Shown here: piece after piece, positions 1 to 9,456 of the stretch | How the letters are laid out: the number at the start of each line of letters is the position of its first letter | Position numbering within the stretch: the first letter of the stretch is position 1 | From: Salirhabdus sp. Marseille-P4669 | GTDB taxonomy: Bacteria; Bacillota; Bacilli; Bacillales; Alkalibacillaceae | Reading direction: 5' to 3' | NCBI RefSeq assembly: GCF_900240405.1 | Contig: NZ_OEQK01000008.1 | Span: forward strand, 1-64,000 | Length of the DNA: 64,000 nucleotides | The notes under the pieces: model-generated | Told to the model about the DNA's origin: nothing | What the model saw: only the letters and a program-made list of their open reading frames with translations | Database searches by the model: none | Program-made: the position numbers and the translations under genes

Positions 1-90
1 TTATTCCTTGTATGAAACAACTTAACCACCGCCTTTTATTATTACCTATATTATATCAAATTAACGCGGTGAATTGTTAAAATATCCACA

Positions 91-125
91 TAAAAAATAG
101 GCTGACGAGGGTTTCTCGACAGCCT
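91..125 (-). terminator. Intrinsic terminator of yhbH
   Basis: A hairpin with 10 paired bases per arm (99-125, arms AGGCTG.CGAG / CTCG.CAGCCT) is followed on the minus strand by a T-rich run at 91-98. It lies about 40 nt past the yhbH stop codon. Confidence 0.75.
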
Positions 126-126
126 G

Positions 127-155
127 AAAGCCAGTAAGTATACTGGCTTTTTTAG
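127..155 (+). terminator. Terminator-like hairpin
   Basis: A perfect 10-bp stem (127-136 with 141-150) has a 4-nt loop and is followed by a T run on the plus strand. It sits between the yhbH stop and the yhbH terminator. It may end a plus-strand transcript entering from outside the window, or act in both directions. Confidence 0.5.
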
Positions 156-163
156 TAGGGTAT

Positions 164-1318
164 TTACGCTTTCACTTCCTCTTTCTTAAAAAACTCCTTC
201 ATCGCAAAAAACACATCTGCTTTTTTATTCAACACATAATATTTAAATTTTGGATTTTCTATTTTTCGGTAGGCGGACATTAATGTGGAGTGACGGTTGT
301 ATTGATTCACTTCACCATACCCAAACATGCTCGATTTTTCCATTAGCTCTTCTACTAATTCAACACAGTTTCGGTTATCTGAAGTTAGGTTATCTCCGTC
401 AGAGAAGTGGATTGGATAAATGTTGTATCGAGAGGGGCTGTAGCGTTGTTCAATTAATTCTAGCGCTTTTCGGTAGGCAGAAGAACAAATGGTACCACCA
501 CTTTCTCCTTTTGAGAAAAATTCATCCTCTGTTACTACTTTTGCTTCTGTGTGATGCGCGATAAATTCAATGTCTACCGTATCATAATTTTTTCGCAAAA
601 ATCTTGTTGTCCAGAAGAAGAAGCTTCGCGCCATATATTTTTCCCAGAGCCCCATCGAGCCAGATGTATCCATAATTGCAATCATCACTGCTTTCGAGTC
701 CGGCTTTTCGATGTCTTCCCACGTTTTATAACGAAGGTCATCTGGATAAAGTGGTTGGAATGACGCGTTTCCGCTTTGCGCATTTCGTTTTAAGGCTTCC
801 ATGAGGGTTCTTTTTTTATCAATGTTGCCAGTTAAACCGGTTTTACGAAGGTCACGAAATTCATAATCCGTGTGCATTATATTATCTCGTTCTTTTTGTT
901 CTAAATTTGGTAGCTCTAAGTGTTGAAAAAATTCTTGTTCTAATTCTGCAAAGGAAACTTCTGTCTCGTAATAATCCTGACCAGGCCGGTCCCCAGCCTT
1001 ATTACCACCTGCCGCTTTTTGCTCTGATTGCGAATCCCTTCCTAATACATCCCCAACTTTACTATCCCCTTTACCTTGGCCCGCGTGTTTATTTTTGTCG
1101 AAATTATACTTAATTTTATACTCATTAAGGGAACGTACTGGAATTTTTATTACATCTTTTCCTTTTGACATAATAATGCTTTCTTCCGTAATAAGATCGG
1201 GTAATTTTTGTTTGATGGCTTCTTTTACTTTTTCTTGGTGACGTTTTTGATCTTCATGCCCTTTTTTATGGAGGGACCAATCTTCTTCAGAAATCACAAA
1301 ACTTTTTCGATCATCCAT
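164..1318 (-). CDS. yhbH: Sporulation protein YhbH (DUF444 family)
   Basis: A 384-aa protein of the YhbH/YeaH (DUF444) family. It has a charged N-terminal half (to about residue 140) and a C-terminal half resembling a von Willebrand A domain. A metal-binding DxSxS-type motif (DTSGS, residues 217-221) is visible. In spore formers yhbH is expressed in the mother cell and usually lies next to prkA; in enterobacteria the homologous pair is yeaG-yeaH. Here prkA is 8.8 kb upstream on the same strand, with odhAB and metal/fluoride genes between them. The start has a strong ribosome-binding site (AGGAGG about 4 nt upstream). Its molecular function is not established. Confidence 0.93.
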   Translation of the reverse strand: MDDRKSFVISEEDWSLHKKGHEDQKRHQEKVKEAIKQKLPDLITEESIIMSKGKDVIKIPVRSLNEYKIKYNFDKNKHAGQGKGDSKVGDVLGRDSQSEQKAAGGNKAGDRPGQDYYETEVSFAELEQEFFQHLELPNLEQKERDNIMHTDYEFRDLRKTGLTGNIDKKRTLMEALKRNAQSGNASFQPLYPDDLRYKTWEDIEKPDSKAVMIAIMDTSGSMGLWEKYMARSFFFWTTRFLRKNYDTVDIEFIAHHTEAKVVTEDEFFSKGESGGTICSSAYRKALELIEQRYSPSRYNIYPIHFSDGDNLTSDNRNCVELVEELMEKSSMFGYGEVNQYNRHSTLMSAYRKIENPKFKYYVLNKKADVFFAMKEFFKKEEVKA

Positions 1319-1540
1319 TCATTTCCCTCCTTCTCTTATAGTTACTCTATTCATATGCAGGAATTGGACTTCTTTTCACTCCAAAATTAAGATTTTTATA
1401 AAAATGATTGGAATTACTATTCGCCTGAATGAATTTTTATAAAAGTGAAACCTTTCCCATTCCTTATTCGTCTTAATAGATGGTGCATAAATTCTAGTAC
1501 AATAAGAATTTTGACCTCCCACAAATTTTATATTTTTTTT

Positions 1541-1568
1541 GAACAAGCCTCGTGCTTGTTCTTTTTTT
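1541..1568 (+). terminator. Orphan plus-strand terminator hairpin
   Basis: A perfect 8-bp stem (1541-1548 with 1554-1561) has a 5-nt loop and seven Ts on the plus strand. No plus-strand gene precedes it. The 1319-1659 gap otherwise holds the unresolved yhbH promoter and the odhB terminator. Confidence 0.5.
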
Positions 1569-1609
1569 ATCCATTTTTGTAGATAAGGAAAAACTTTCTC
1601 CTAATTATC

Positions 1610-1646
1610 CAAATAAACAAAAACGCCACCTGCAACAGGTGGCGTT
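1610..1646 (-). terminator. Terminator of the odhAB operon
   Basis: A perfect 11-bp GC-rich stem (1622-1632 with 1636-1646) with a 3-nt loop is followed on the minus strand by TTTTTGTTTATTT, 14 nt past the odhB stop. Confidence 0.9.
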
Positions 1647-1659
1647 CAAATTTAATATT

Positions 1660-2913
1660 TTAGCCTTCTAATAATAGGCTGTATGGGTCTTCTAGTAATT
1701 CTTTTACTTTCACTAAGAATCCTACAGCTTCTGCTCCGTCAATTACACGGTGGTCATAGGATAACGCTAAGTACATCATTGGACGTACTTGGATGGAATC
1801 ATCTGGCATCACCATCGCACGTTTTTGAATTTTATGCATTCCTAAAATACCAACTTGAGGTGAATTTAGGATTGGAGTAGACAATAAGGATCCAAATGTT
1901 CCGCCATTTGTAATTGTGAAGGAACCTCCTTGCAGGTCTCCAAGTCCAAGCTCTTTATTACGAGCTTTTTTAGCTAATGTACCAATTTCTTTTTCAATCG
2001 CTGCAAACCCCAGGCGGTCCGCATCGCGTACAACTGGTACTACTAGACCTTCTTCTGTAGATACTGCAATACCTACATCAAAGAACTTCTTGTAAACTAG
2101 TTCGTCACCTTGAATTTCAGAGTTTACCGCTGGGTATTCTTTTAATGCACCAACAACAGCTTTTGTGAAGAAGGACATAAATCCAAGTTTTACTCCATGC
2201 TTTTCAACGAATTCGTCCTTACGCTCTTTACGAAGCTGCATGATTGCTGTCATATCTACTTCGTTGAATGTTGTAAGCATAGCAGCAGTCTGTTGTGCTT
2301 CCACTAAACGTTTTGCGATTGTTTGGCGACGGCGAGACATTTTCACGCGTTCCACTGGCTTCGCAAATTCTGTTTTTTCTTGAGCTTTAGGTGCCTCTGC
2401 TTTCGAAGCTTTTTTCGCATTCTCAACTTGTTGACGAGCAGCAGCCTCTACATCCTCAACACGGATACGACCTAGTGGATCTTTTGGATATAGGTCTCCA
2501 AGATTAATACCAAGCTCACGCGCACGCTTACGAGTTGCAGGTGAAGCAACAACATCTTGGCTTGAAGTAGATTCTTCCACTACTTCTTCTGTAGCAGCAG
2601 GTGCTTCTGTTGCTGTCTCTTTCGGAGCTTCTTCTGTTTTTGGAGTTTCTGCTGCAGGTGCAGGAGAAACTCCAGTACCGTTTTCATCTACCTTTGCAAT
2701 GACATCTCCAACTTCTACATCGTCGCCTTCTGCAGCAACTAGTTCTGCAATGACACCAGCATAGTCAGAGTTTACTTCCACATTTACTTTATCTGTCTCT
2801 AACTCTAAGATCGGGTCACCTTTTTCAACTTTATCTCCTACTTTTACAAGCCATTGTGAGACTGTACCTTCTGTAATCGATTCGGCTAGTTCAGGAACTT
2901 TAATTTCTCTCAT
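1660..2913 (-). CDS. odhB: Dihydrolipoyl succinyltransferase, E2 of 2-oxoglutarate dehydrogenase
   Basis: A 417-aa E2 component. It transfers the succinyl group from lipoamide to CoA in the TCA-cycle 2-oxoglutarate dehydrogenase complex. An N-terminal lipoyl domain (residues 1-77) carries the lipoylated lysine at K42 in the ETDKVNVEV motif. An Ala/Pro/Glu-rich linker follows, then the E3/E1-binding domain at about 121-160. The C-terminal catalytic domain holds the HRVIDG motif (H388, D392). Length is typical. The ATG overlaps the odhA stop in an ATGA arrangement, so the two genes are translationally coupled. The third subunit, E3 (lipoamide dehydrogenase), is not in this window, as is usual in Bacillaceae, where E3 is shared. 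Confidence 0.97.
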   Translation of the reverse strand: MREIKVPELAESITEGTVSQWLVKVGDKVEKGDPILELETDKVNVEVNSDYAGVIAELVAAEGDDVEVGDVIAKVDENGTGVSPAPAAETPKTEEAPKETATEAPAATEEVVEESTSSQDVVASPATRKRARELGINLGDLYPKDPLGRIRVEDVEAAARQQVENAKKASKAEAPKAQEKTEFAKPVERVKMSRRRQTIAKRLVEAQQTAAMLTTFNEVDMTAIMQLRKERKDEFVEKHGVKLGFMSFFTKAVVGALKEYPAVNSEIQGDELVYKKFFDVGIAVSTEEGLVVPVVRDADRLGFAAIEKEIGTLAKKARNKELGLGDLQGGSFTITNGGTFGSLLSTPILNSPQVGILGMHKIQKRAMVMPDDSIQVRPMMYLALSYDHRVIDGAEAVGFLVKVKELLEDPYSLLLEG

Positions 2914-5756
2914 TTTTCTTTCTCCTCCTCTTTAGACAGCGTTAATGTTTCATTAACAATGCGGCTTTGCTCTGATTTGTGAACATTTGGTTCACCAACA
3001 GCTGGTGATGAACGACGAGGACGACCAATAAATTTCAACGTTTGGTTGTCTTTTACAATGTTGTAAAGCTCTTCTTTCACATAATCCCAAGCACCAGCAT
3101 TTTTCGGTTCTTCTTGTACCCATACAATCTCTTCTACATTTTTGTAACGAGCCAAGATTTCCTCTACTTGTTTCGCTGGGAAAGGATAGATTTGTTCTAC
3201 TCGAGCCATGTGCAGCCAATCAAAGTTTTGATCCTTTTCCTTTAGAAATGCATCCTCTAACTCTACCATTATTTTACCAGAGCCTAAAACGAGGCGTTTC
3301 ACTTTGGTTTTCTTTGTCCCTAGTCCTTTTTGCTCGATAACAGGCTGGAACTTGCCTTCGGTGAATGCACTCACTTCAACAGCTGCTTTCGGACTACGTA
3401 ACAGACTTTTCGGTGTCATGACAACTAATGGACGAGCTGCATCTGTGCCACCAATTGCTGCTTGCCTACGAAGCAAATGGAAGTATTGAGCAGAAGTAGT
3501 TACATTTACAACTGTCCAGTTATTCTCTGCTGATAGTTGTAAGTAACGCTCTAGTCTAGCACTGGAATGCTCTGGACCTTGACCTTCATATCCATGTGGT
3601 AATAGTAATACCATGTTAGACTTTTGACCCCATTTTGCACGACCTGCTGCAATAAATTGGTCCAAAATAACTTGAGCCGTATTGGCAAAGTCACCAAATT
3701 GAGCTTCCCAAATTACGAGAGTTTCCGGTGCCTGCACACTGTATCCGTATTCAAAACCTAGTACCCCAGCTTCAGATAATGGACTGTTGTAGATGTCAAA
3801 AGAAACGTTTACATCTTTTAGTCCATGCAGTGGGCTATATTTTTCTTCTGTTTCCACATCGTTTAAAACAATATGACGGTGTGCGAATGTACCTCGTTCA
3901 CTGTCCTGACCAGACATACGAATTGGTGTACCATCCTTTAAAATAGATGCAAATGCTAGCGCTTCACCTAGACCCCAATCAATTTGGTCATTTTCTAGAC
4001 CCTTCGAACGCTTATTTAGAATTTTTTCTAGTTTCTTGAAGGCATTGAACCCTTCTGGACGCTCTAACATACTAGCATTAAGTTCATTTAGTAATTCAAA
4101 AGAAACCTTCGTTTCAATTTTATCAAGTCCATTTGCTACCGCTTCTGGAACTTCTACTTCTTCCTCTTCGTATACATCTTCCTTCATGCTATCATAAATC
4201 GCTTTTAAGTTAGCATGCACCTCATCTTTAAGCGTGTCTAGCTCTGCATCTGAGAATAAGCCTTCTTGCTTTAATTGATTTGCGTATACATGAAGAACGG
4301 TTTCATGATTATCAATATCTTTATATAGTGATGGTTGAGTTGAACGTGGTTCATCCATCTCGTTATGACCATAACGGCGATAACCAACTAAATCAATCAA
4401 AATATCTTTTTTGAACTTTTTACGGTATTCATAAACAAATGTAACCGCTGTTAAACATGCTTCTGGATCATCCGCGTTTACGTGTAACACAGGAATCTCA
4501 AAGCCTTTCGCTAAATCACTAGCATACGTAGTTGAACGTCCATCGGTATTGTTAGTTGTAAAACCTACTAGGTTATTCGCAATAATGTGAACCGTTCCAC
4601 CAGTTTGATAGCCTTTTAGCTGAGATAGGTTTAAGGTTTCTGCTACAACACCTTCTCCGATAAACGCAGCGTCTCCATGGATTTGAACACAAAATGCACG
4701 ATCTGTACTTTGTGCTGGATATCCATTTTGATTGCGATCATCTTGTGCTGCACGTGTATATCCCTCTACTACAGGATTTACAAATTCTAGGTGAGATGGG
4801 TTATGAGCCAATGTTACTCTTGTTGAATTATTGTCCTTTTGCACATCTCGATCTGCTCCAAAGTGATACTTCACATCACCAGTCCATCCATAGTTTATCC
4901 CCGTAGAACCTTCAGAAGGGACAAGCTCTTTATCTGGTGAATGGTGAAATTCAGAAAAGATTTTATCGTAAGGTTTTCCTAACACATGGGCAAGTACATT
5001 TAATCGCCCTCTATGTGCCATACCCATCATAATGTGTTGAACTGTATCATTAGCGCCTTTCTCTACTAATTTATCAAGCATTGGAACCATTACGTCCAAT
5101 CCTTCAATAGAGAAACGTTTTTGCGCTACAAATGTTTTAGCAAGGAAATTTTCAAATCCTTCTACTTCTGCAAGACGTTTCAACAATGCTTTTTTCTCTT
5201 CCACATTTAAAGACACATTAAAACGTCCAGATTCTACGTTTTCCGTTAACCAATCTCGCTCCTCTTCATCTTGAACATGATAGAATTCAAATGAAATACT
5301 TCCAGAATATCGAGCTTTTAACTGATTCACAACATCTAAACCGTTTTTCACAGAAGTCGGAGCATTTTTCCAAAGCCAGTTCGCTGGCAATGCTCGAAGA
5401 TCTGCTTCCGTTAACCCGTATGTTTTCGGATCCACTAATGGAGAGTAACGGTTTTTTCGTTTTCCAACCGGGTAAATGTCCGCTTCTAAATGACCATGAC
5501 GTCTTATTGCTTCAACAAGCTTTAAGGCTTGCGAATACTTTTGAACATCAAAATCTGACCTTTCAGATACTCCGGCTTGTGTTACTCCACTACTTGCAAT
5601 CCATTCTGGAGCACCATGCTCCTCAAAGATTGCACTCAAGGATGAATCAACTTGACTAGGGTCTTCCAAAAATTTTTCGTACTGTTCTTCAATATACCCC
5701 ATATTTGGGCCATGGAACTGTTCCCAAACGCTAGTATTTGACCCTTGATTTGACAC
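2910..5756 (-). CDS. odhA: 2-oxoglutarate dehydrogenase E1 component
   Basis: A 948-aa thiamine-diphosphate-dependent E1. It decarboxylates 2-oxoglutarate and succinylates the lipoyl group of OdhB. The N-terminal segment resembles the E1o targeting region. The ThDP/Mg motif begins at HGDAAF (about residue 360), and YGHNEMDEP lies near residue 462. The C-terminal transketolase-like domain is complete. The start is a GTG at 5756 with GGGGGT about 8 nt upstream. A good SigA-type promoter lies about 180 nt upstream, leaving a long leader of about 170 nt. It is the first gene of the two-gene odhAB operon, which ends in a strong terminator. Confidence 0.97.
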   Translation of the reverse strand: MSNQGSNTSVWEQFHGPNMGYIEEQYEKFLEDPSQVDSSLSAIFEEHGAPEWIASSGVTQAGVSERSDFDVQKYSQALKLVEAIRRHGHLEADIYPVGKRKNRYSPLVDPKTYGLTEADLRALPANWLWKNAPTSVKNGLDVVNQLKARYSGSISFEFYHVQDEEERDWLTENVESGRFNVSLNVEEKKALLKRLAEVEGFENFLAKTFVAQKRFSIEGLDVMVPMLDKLVEKGANDTVQHIMMGMAHRGRLNVLAHVLGKPYDKIFSEFHHSPDKELVPSEGSTGINYGWTGDVKYHFGADRDVQKDNNSTRVTLAHNPSHLEFVNPVVEGYTRAAQDDRNQNGYPAQSTDRAFCVQIHGDAAFIGEGVVAETLNLSQLKGYQTGGTVHIIANNLVGFTTNNTDGRSTTYASDLAKGFEIPVLHVNADDPEACLTAVTFVYEYRKKFKKDILIDLVGYRRYGHNEMDEPRSTQPSLYKDIDNHETVLHVYANQLKQEGLFSDAELDTLKDEVHANLKAIYDSMKEDVYEEEEVEVPEAVANGLDKIETKVSFELLNELNASMLERPEGFNAFKKLEKILNKRSKGLENDQIDWGLGEALAFASILKDGTPIRMSGQDSERGTFAHRHIVLNDVETEEKYSPLHGLKDVNVSFDIYNSPLSEAGVLGFEYGYSVQAPETLVIWEAQFGDFANTAQVILDQFIAAGRAKWGQKSNMVLLLPHGYEGQGPEHSSARLERYLQLSAENNWTVVNVTTSAQYFHLLRRQAAIGGTDAARPLVVMTPKSLLRSPKAAVEVSAFTEGKFQPVIEQKGLGTKKTKVKRLVLGSGKIMVELEDAFLKEKDQNFDWLHMARVEQIYPFPAKQVEEILARYKNVEEIVWVQEEPKNAGAWDYVKEELYNIVKDNQTLKFIGRPRRSSPAVGEPNVHKSEQSRIVNETLTLSKEEEKEK

Positions 5757-5928
5757 TTTTCACTACCCCCAATAGAAAGTTCGTATAGAGTGAAACGAGC
5801 TTCAAAATAAACGATTCATACTCGAAGTTTCGTTAAACCCTTCTGGGTGTTTGCGACCGCTTACCAAATAGGCATCCATAAGAACAGTCTACTTGGATAT
5901 ACGGGCGACTACCACCGTTTTAAAACCC
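5757..5928 (-). other. Long 5' leader of odhAB
   Basis: About 170 nt lie between the predicted transcription start and the GTG of odhA. A small hairpin (AAAC.CCC/GGGTTT, near 5835-5855) and an imperfect complement between GAAAC- and GTTTC-containing segments (about 5790-5833) can be seen. I recognise no known riboswitch. The rest of the gap to 6229 holds the odhAB promoter and a terminator. Confidence 0.4.
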
Positions 5929-5934
5929 AATCTT

Positions 5935-5963
5935 ATTATAGTGCTACAACGCAGTAGTCTCAA
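5935..5963 (-). promoter_or_regulatory. SigA-type promoter of odhAB
   Basis: On the minus strand, TTGAGA (5958-5963) and TATAAT (5935-5940) are separated by exactly 17 nt. This is five of six and six of six consensus positions. The predicted start is near 5928. Confidence 0.8.
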
Positions 5964-6120
5964 ATCATTTACTTTATGTATTCAATTTGTAATGTAAATG
6001 AAATAGGTGCGTTAAAAATATATGAATATACCATACCTCATTAGTATATAAAAAAAGCAGCAAGGAAGAAAGCCCGTTTGTCTAGAAAATTCAACTTTTT
6101 TCTACAATTTCTAATGAATA

Positions 6121-6150
6121 AGCATTCAGATTTTGTAAGATCTGAATGCT
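6121..6150 (-). terminator. Probable terminator after the ZIP transporter gene
   Basis: A perfect 11-bp inverted repeat (6121-6131 with 6140-6150) has an 8-nt loop and lies 80 nt past the zip stop. The following T run is weak on both strands, so efficiency is uncertain. Confidence 0.55.
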
Positions 6151-6229
6151 TATTTAGACATATGAAATGAATATTCCCTCTCCCATATTAGACAAAGTTT
6201 CAAAGGGATATACATGAATACAATACGAT

Positions 6230-7036
6230 TTATCCTAACGCTACATCTAACGTCATCATTATTGCAAAGCCAATCATTAAACACATAGATGCAAGCTGTG
6301 TGTGTCCTTTCTCATGGGAGCCCGGGATAATTTCCTTCGCTACTACAAAGATCATCGCACCTGCCGCGAAGCTAAGGGCGTAAGGTAAGATTGGTTGAAT
6401 GAACAATACTGCAAATGCTCCAACAACAGCTGATATTGGTTCAACCATACCAGAAAACTGACCATACCAAAAGCTCTTCCCTTTAGACATTCCTTCCCGT
6501 CTTAGTGGCATTGAAACGGCCATCCCCTCTGGGAAGTTTTGTATCCCTATACCAACTGCGAGTGCGATAGCAGCTGTTAAGGAAGCAGAAGATAAGTCAG
6601 AGGCAACTGCACCAAAGGCAACACCAATTGCCAAGCCTTCTGGGATATTATGAAGAGTAACCGAAAAAACAAGTAAGGCTGTTCGCTGTTTTGCTTTTGG
6701 ATCTTTTATGTCGCTCATTACTTTGTCTTTTACTAACGGTATAAAACGGTCAACCAGCAATAAAAAGAAACCACCTAACAAAAAACCAATAACGGCCGGG
6801 AGCCATGGAGGGATTCCATTTGTATCTGCCATTTCAATTGCTGGGGACAGTAGTGACCAAAAGCTTGCTGCAATCATTACGCCACCTGCAAAGGCTAGCA
6901 TACCATCTAGAAATTTTGGATTTGATTTTTTGGTAAAAAAGACGAATGCAGCACCGAACGCTGTCATTCCCCAAGTAAATAACGTTCCGAGTAATGCTTG
7001 AATTATTGGATTTAGTTGAATAAACCAAGCAAACAA
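6230..7036 (-). CDS. ZIP family divalent metal transporter (ZupT/GufA type)
   Basis: A 268-aa polytopic membrane protein that should import zinc or another divalent metal. The two ZIP signature helices are intact: HNIPEG (H129-G134) and QNFPEG (Q166-G171), which form the binuclear metal site, followed by E199-P200. About eight membrane segments are visible. The start is a TTG at 7036, supported by an AGAGGGG ribosome-binding site 8 nt upstream; no better ATG exists in frame. It lies downstream of crcB and czcD/czrA on the same strand, a local cluster of metal and ion handling genes. The exact metal cannot be told from sequence. Confidence 0.9.
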   Translation of the reverse strand: MFAWFIQLNPIIQALLGTLFTWGMTAFGAAFVFFTKKSNPKFLDGMLAFAGGVMIAASFWSLLSPAIEMADTNGIPPWLPAVIGFLLGGFFLLLVDRFIPLVKDKVMSDIKDPKAKQRTALLVFSVTLHNIPEGLAIGVAFGAVASDLSSASLTAAIALAVGIGIQNFPEGMAVSMPLRREGMSKGKSFWYGQFSGMVEPISAVVGAFAVLFIQPILPYALSFAAGAMIFVVAKEIIPGSHEKGHTQLASMCLMIGFAIMMTLDVALG

Positions 7037-7158
7037 CTTCTTTCCCCTCTCTTCGTTGTGGATAGTAATAATCTTTTACATCATCATACTTTTTTGCCCT
7101 AATACAACTCATGGATATATACATATTCAACGAAGTGGGAAAATGTCAAAACTGATTT

Positions 7159-7506
7159 TTAAATTAGAATTTCTCCTAGTAGAAAACCGATAAAAGCTAG
7201 AGTAATTCCGCCAACATAACTAAGAATCAAATAATAAAGGCCTGTATTTCTTCGATGCTGCAATAATTCCAGTAGTTCTTTGTTAAAGGTAGAAAATGTA
7301 GTAAATGCCCCTAAAAAGCCAATTCCAAGAAAAGCATACAAGGAACCTCTTATTCCAAAACAGATGAGCATTCCTAATAAAAAGGATCCAAGCAAATTTG
7401 CCAAAAGCGTACCAATTGGCATATTTCGTTTTCCATTCCATTTGCTCATTGCAAAGCGAAGGATTGCTCCAAAGAATCCTCCAATCGCAACCGTTACAGT
7501 AGTCAT
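7159..7506 (-). CDS. crcB: Fluoride efflux channel subunit CrcB/Fluc
   Basis: A 115-aa Fluc-family protein with four membrane helices. It forms dual-topology dimers that let fluoride leave the cell. The family core GAFTTFSTF, which carries the conserved Phe residues lining the pore, is present at about residues 56-64. It starts 6 nt after the preceding crcB gene; its ribosome-binding site (GGGGGA) overlaps that stop codon. Two adjacent copies in Firmicutes usually make a heterodimer. The upstream region shows no fluoride riboswitch core. Confidence 0.93.
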   Translation of the reverse strand: MTTVTVAIGGFFGAILRFAMSKWNGKRNMPIGTLLANLLGSFLLGMLICFGIRGSLYAFLGIGFLGAFTTFSTFNKELLELLQHRRNTGLYYLILSYVGGITLAFIGFLLGEILI

Positions 7507-7512
7507 TGCGTT

Positions 7513-7887
7513 CTAATCCCCCTTTCCAACCCTATAGCCTAAATAGGCCATAATAAGCCCTCCGATGATACTTAGGAATACATATAAGAAAACGAGAATC
7601 CACTCGCTCTGACGGGTCAATTGCATCGTTTCGACACTGAAGGTAGAAAACGTTGTGAAAGATCCGATCAAGCCTGTACTAATGGCAGTAACAATCGGTT
7701 TCGGCAAACGTAAAGCTGTAGTCGCTCTGAAATGAAAAACGACTAAACAGAATGTACCTATGTAATTAATAAGAAGTGTTCCTAATGGAAAGGGAGTCAT
7801 CCAAAAAGAGGCAAGGGAAATCGAAACGAGATAACGAAGAACGGCCCCTATCATCCCCCCTATTCCGATATACAAATACTCGCTCAT
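7513..7887 (-). CDS. crcB: Fluoride efflux channel subunit CrcB/Fluc, second copy
   Basis: A 124-aa Fluc-family membrane protein with four predicted helices and the pore motif GSFTTFSTF. It is the first gene of the crcB pair and the likely heterodimer partner of the 115-aa copy. Its ribosome-binding site is poor: AGGTGG lies 12 nt from the ATG. A strong terminator hairpin lies only about 35 nt upstream of the start, so expression depends either on a promoter in this short gap or on read-through of that hairpin. Confidence 0.92.
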   Translation of the reverse strand: MSEYLYIGIGGMIGAVLRYLVSISLASFWMTPFPLGTLLINYIGTFCLVVFHFRATTALRLPKPIVTAISTGLIGSFTTFSTFSVETMQLTRQSEWILVFLYVFLSIIGGLIMAYLGYRVGKGD

Positions 7888-7920
7888 TATTTTTCACATC
7901 CACCTGTAGATATGTAGATA

Positions 7921-7949
7921 AGAAAAACTCCTCCCAATTGGAAGGAGTT
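7921..7949 (-). terminator. Strong hairpin between czrA and crcB (terminator or attenuator)
   Basis: A 10-bp stem (7926-7935 with 7940-7949, one G-T pair) with loop AATT is followed by TTTTTCT on the minus strand. It lies 100 nt past czrA but only about 35 nt before the crcB start. It is either the czcD-czrA terminator or an attenuator in a crcB leader. The 7950-8048 segment holds two further small hairpins but no recognised aptamer. Confidence 0.75.
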
Positions 7950-8048
7950 CTTTCTTCAAGTTTAAACTGCATACGTAGCTTTCGCAAAAGTTTTTATCAA
8001 AATACATGGCATTAGAGAAGAGATGTCTCTTCACTTGCCAAAAAGTGA

Positions 8049-8369
8049 TTAATGGTGTTGGGCATGTTTAATCGTTTGCTCTAGGACATTCATCACATGC
8101 TCATCATCTTGAGAATAGTAAATGGTTGTGCCTTCTCTTCTAAATTTTACGAGCCTCAAGTTTTTCAAAAACCTCAGTTGGTGAGAGACATTCGACTGTC
8201 TTAAATTTAACTTATCTGCTATCTGATTCACCGAATACTCCTGATCAAATAGTAAGTGTAAAATTTTAATACGTGTTGGGTCTGCCAATGCTTTAAAGGT
8301 TTGGGATACGATAAATAAAGTCTCTTCATCTAACAAATCCTTCTCCATTTTTCTATGCTCTTCCACCAT
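8049..8369 (-). CDS. czrA: Zinc/cobalt-responsive ArsR-family repressor CzrA
   Basis: A 106-aa winged-helix ArsR/SmtB regulator. The recognition helix lies around residues 58-70 ([10 protein letters not shown]). The alpha-5 metal site of CzrA/SmtB proteins is complete with exact spacing: D89-x-H91-x10-H102-x2-H105. This predicts relief of repression by Zn(II) or Co(II). It lies 11 nt downstream of czcD and is co-transcribed with it. The 12-2-12 palindrome in front of czcD (9321-9346) is its probable operator, giving autoregulation. An arsenic or copper sensor is unlikely, because the alpha-3 cysteines of those classes are missing. Confidence 0.93.
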   Translation of the reverse strand: MVEEHRKMEKDLLDEETLFIVSQTFKALADPTRIKILHLLFDQEYSVNQIADKLNLRQSNVSHQLRFLKNLRLVKFRREGTTIYYSQDDEHVMNVLEQTIKHAQHH

Positions 8370-8380
8370 TTTTCCTCCTC

Positions 8381-9298
8381 TTAATGACAGTTATCACAAT
8401 TTTCATGTGCTTTGGAGTTTTCCCCCTCTAGCTGAATGGTTGTATGTTTAAGATGAAAATGTTCCCGTAATAGCTTCGAAGCTTGATTCAACAATTCATC
8501 CCGGTCTGCATTTCCCCTTACCGTTAAGTGACAGCTTAAAGCTGGAAAATCAGACGTAATCGTCCATACATGTAAATCGTGAATACTTTTCACACCAGGA
8601 AGTGCCATCAGATGCTCTTCTACATGATCAATGTCAATGTTGGCAGGCTTTCCTTCCATTAACACATGAAAAGAATCCTTTGCTACTCGCCAGCCGCTTA
8701 TTAATATAAGCAATGATACGAGCACACTTGCTAATGGATCGGCAATATTCCAATTAAAGAAATAGATAAGAAGACCTGCAATTAATGCACCAACTGAACC
8801 GAGTAAGTCTCCTAGCACATGCAAAAAAGCACTACGCATATTTAAGTTTTCGTTCGTGTCCCCTTTCATTAGGATCCAAGCAACGAAAATATTAATAATA
8901 AGACCAATTGCTGCAATAATCATCATGCTTGGACTAACATTTGGCGGCTCCAAAAACCGATGATATGCTTCATAAAAAATATATATAGAGATAATGATTA
9001 ACGTGATCCCGTTTAAAAAGGCTGCTAATATTTCAAACCTTTTGTAGCCATACGTTTTCTCTGAATTTGCTGCTTTTTCCCCAATTTTAAAAGCCAGCAA
9101 ACTTAATCCTAATGCAGCGGCATCACTGAGCATATGACCTGCATCCGAAATGAGGGCGAGACTGTTTGTAAGTAGACCTCCAATAAATTCGATGAACATA
9201 AATGTACCAATTAGAATAAAACTGATTAACAATGCTTTTTTGTTCGCATTATGACCGTGGTGATGACCATGATGATCATGGGAATGTGAGTGTCCCAT
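8381..9298 (-). CDS. czcD: Cation diffusion facilitator, zinc/cobalt exporter CzcD
   Basis: A 305-aa CDF antiporter that exports Zn(II), Co(II) or Cd(II) in exchange for protons. It has a histidine-rich N-terminus ([14 protein letters not shown]) and six membrane helices. The HxxxD metal-site elements of helices 2 and 5 are present (SDAGHMLSD and HVLGD), and the C-terminal cytoplasmic domain ends in further His/Cys residues. I chose the ATG at 9298 because AAAGGGG lies 8 nt upstream; an in-frame GTG 9 nt earlier is too close to it. It is the first gene of the czcD-czrA operon behind a clear ArsR-type operator. Confidence 0.94.
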   Translation of the reverse strand: MGHSHSHDHHGHHHGHNANKKALLISFILIGTFMFIEFIGGLLTNSLALISDAGHMLSDAAALGLSLLAFKIGEKAANSEKTYGYKRFEILAAFLNGITLIIISIYIFYEAYHRFLEPPNVSPSMMIIAAIGLIINIFVAWILMKGDTNENLNMRSAFLHVLGDLLGSVGALIAGLLIYFFNWNIADPLASVLVSLLILISGWRVAKDSFHVLMEGKPANIDIDHVEEHLMALPGVKSIHDLHVWTITSDFPALSCHLTVRGNADRDELLNQASKLLREHFHLKHTTIQLEGENSKAHENCDNCH

Positions 9299-9320
9299 AT
9301 CACGCACCCCTTTATTTATT

Positions 9321-9346
9321 AATATATGTGTATCTATTCATATATT
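9321..9346 (-). promoter_or_regulatory. CzrA operator (12-2-12 palindrome) upstream of czcD
   Basis: Outer arms AATATATG (minus strand, 9339-9346) and CATATATT (9321-9328) are perfectly complementary around a 10-nt centre. This fits the 12-2-12 layout of SmtB/CzrA sites. It lies 22 nt before the czcD ATG, where bound repressor would block transcription. Confidence 0.8.
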
Positions 9347-9379
9347 AACATACATATGTTGTGTTTTTCGATTTTGTTA

Positions 9380-9408
9380 TTGATAATTTTTAAAAATGTA
9401 CATATTCT
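9380..9408 (+). promoter_or_regulatory. Possible SigA promoter for the 9457 gene
   Basis: TTGATA (9380-9385) and TATTCT (9403-9408) are 17 nt apart, about 45 nt upstream of the start codon. The match is moderate. Confidence 0.45.
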
Positions 9409-9456
9409 AAATAGCAAATTCCAAATATTAGGATTCTTCTTAGAGGAGTTATGATT

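Noticed and set aside
5791-5804. cre box in the odhAB leader (TGAAACGAGCTTCA)
   Set aside because: The central CG is shifted by one base against the consensus, so it does not fit.
7888-8048. Fluoride riboswitch upstream of crcB
   Set aside because: I looked for the GG-GATGG ... CC ... GCTGAT/GCTAATG core and did not find it on either strand; only hairpins are present.
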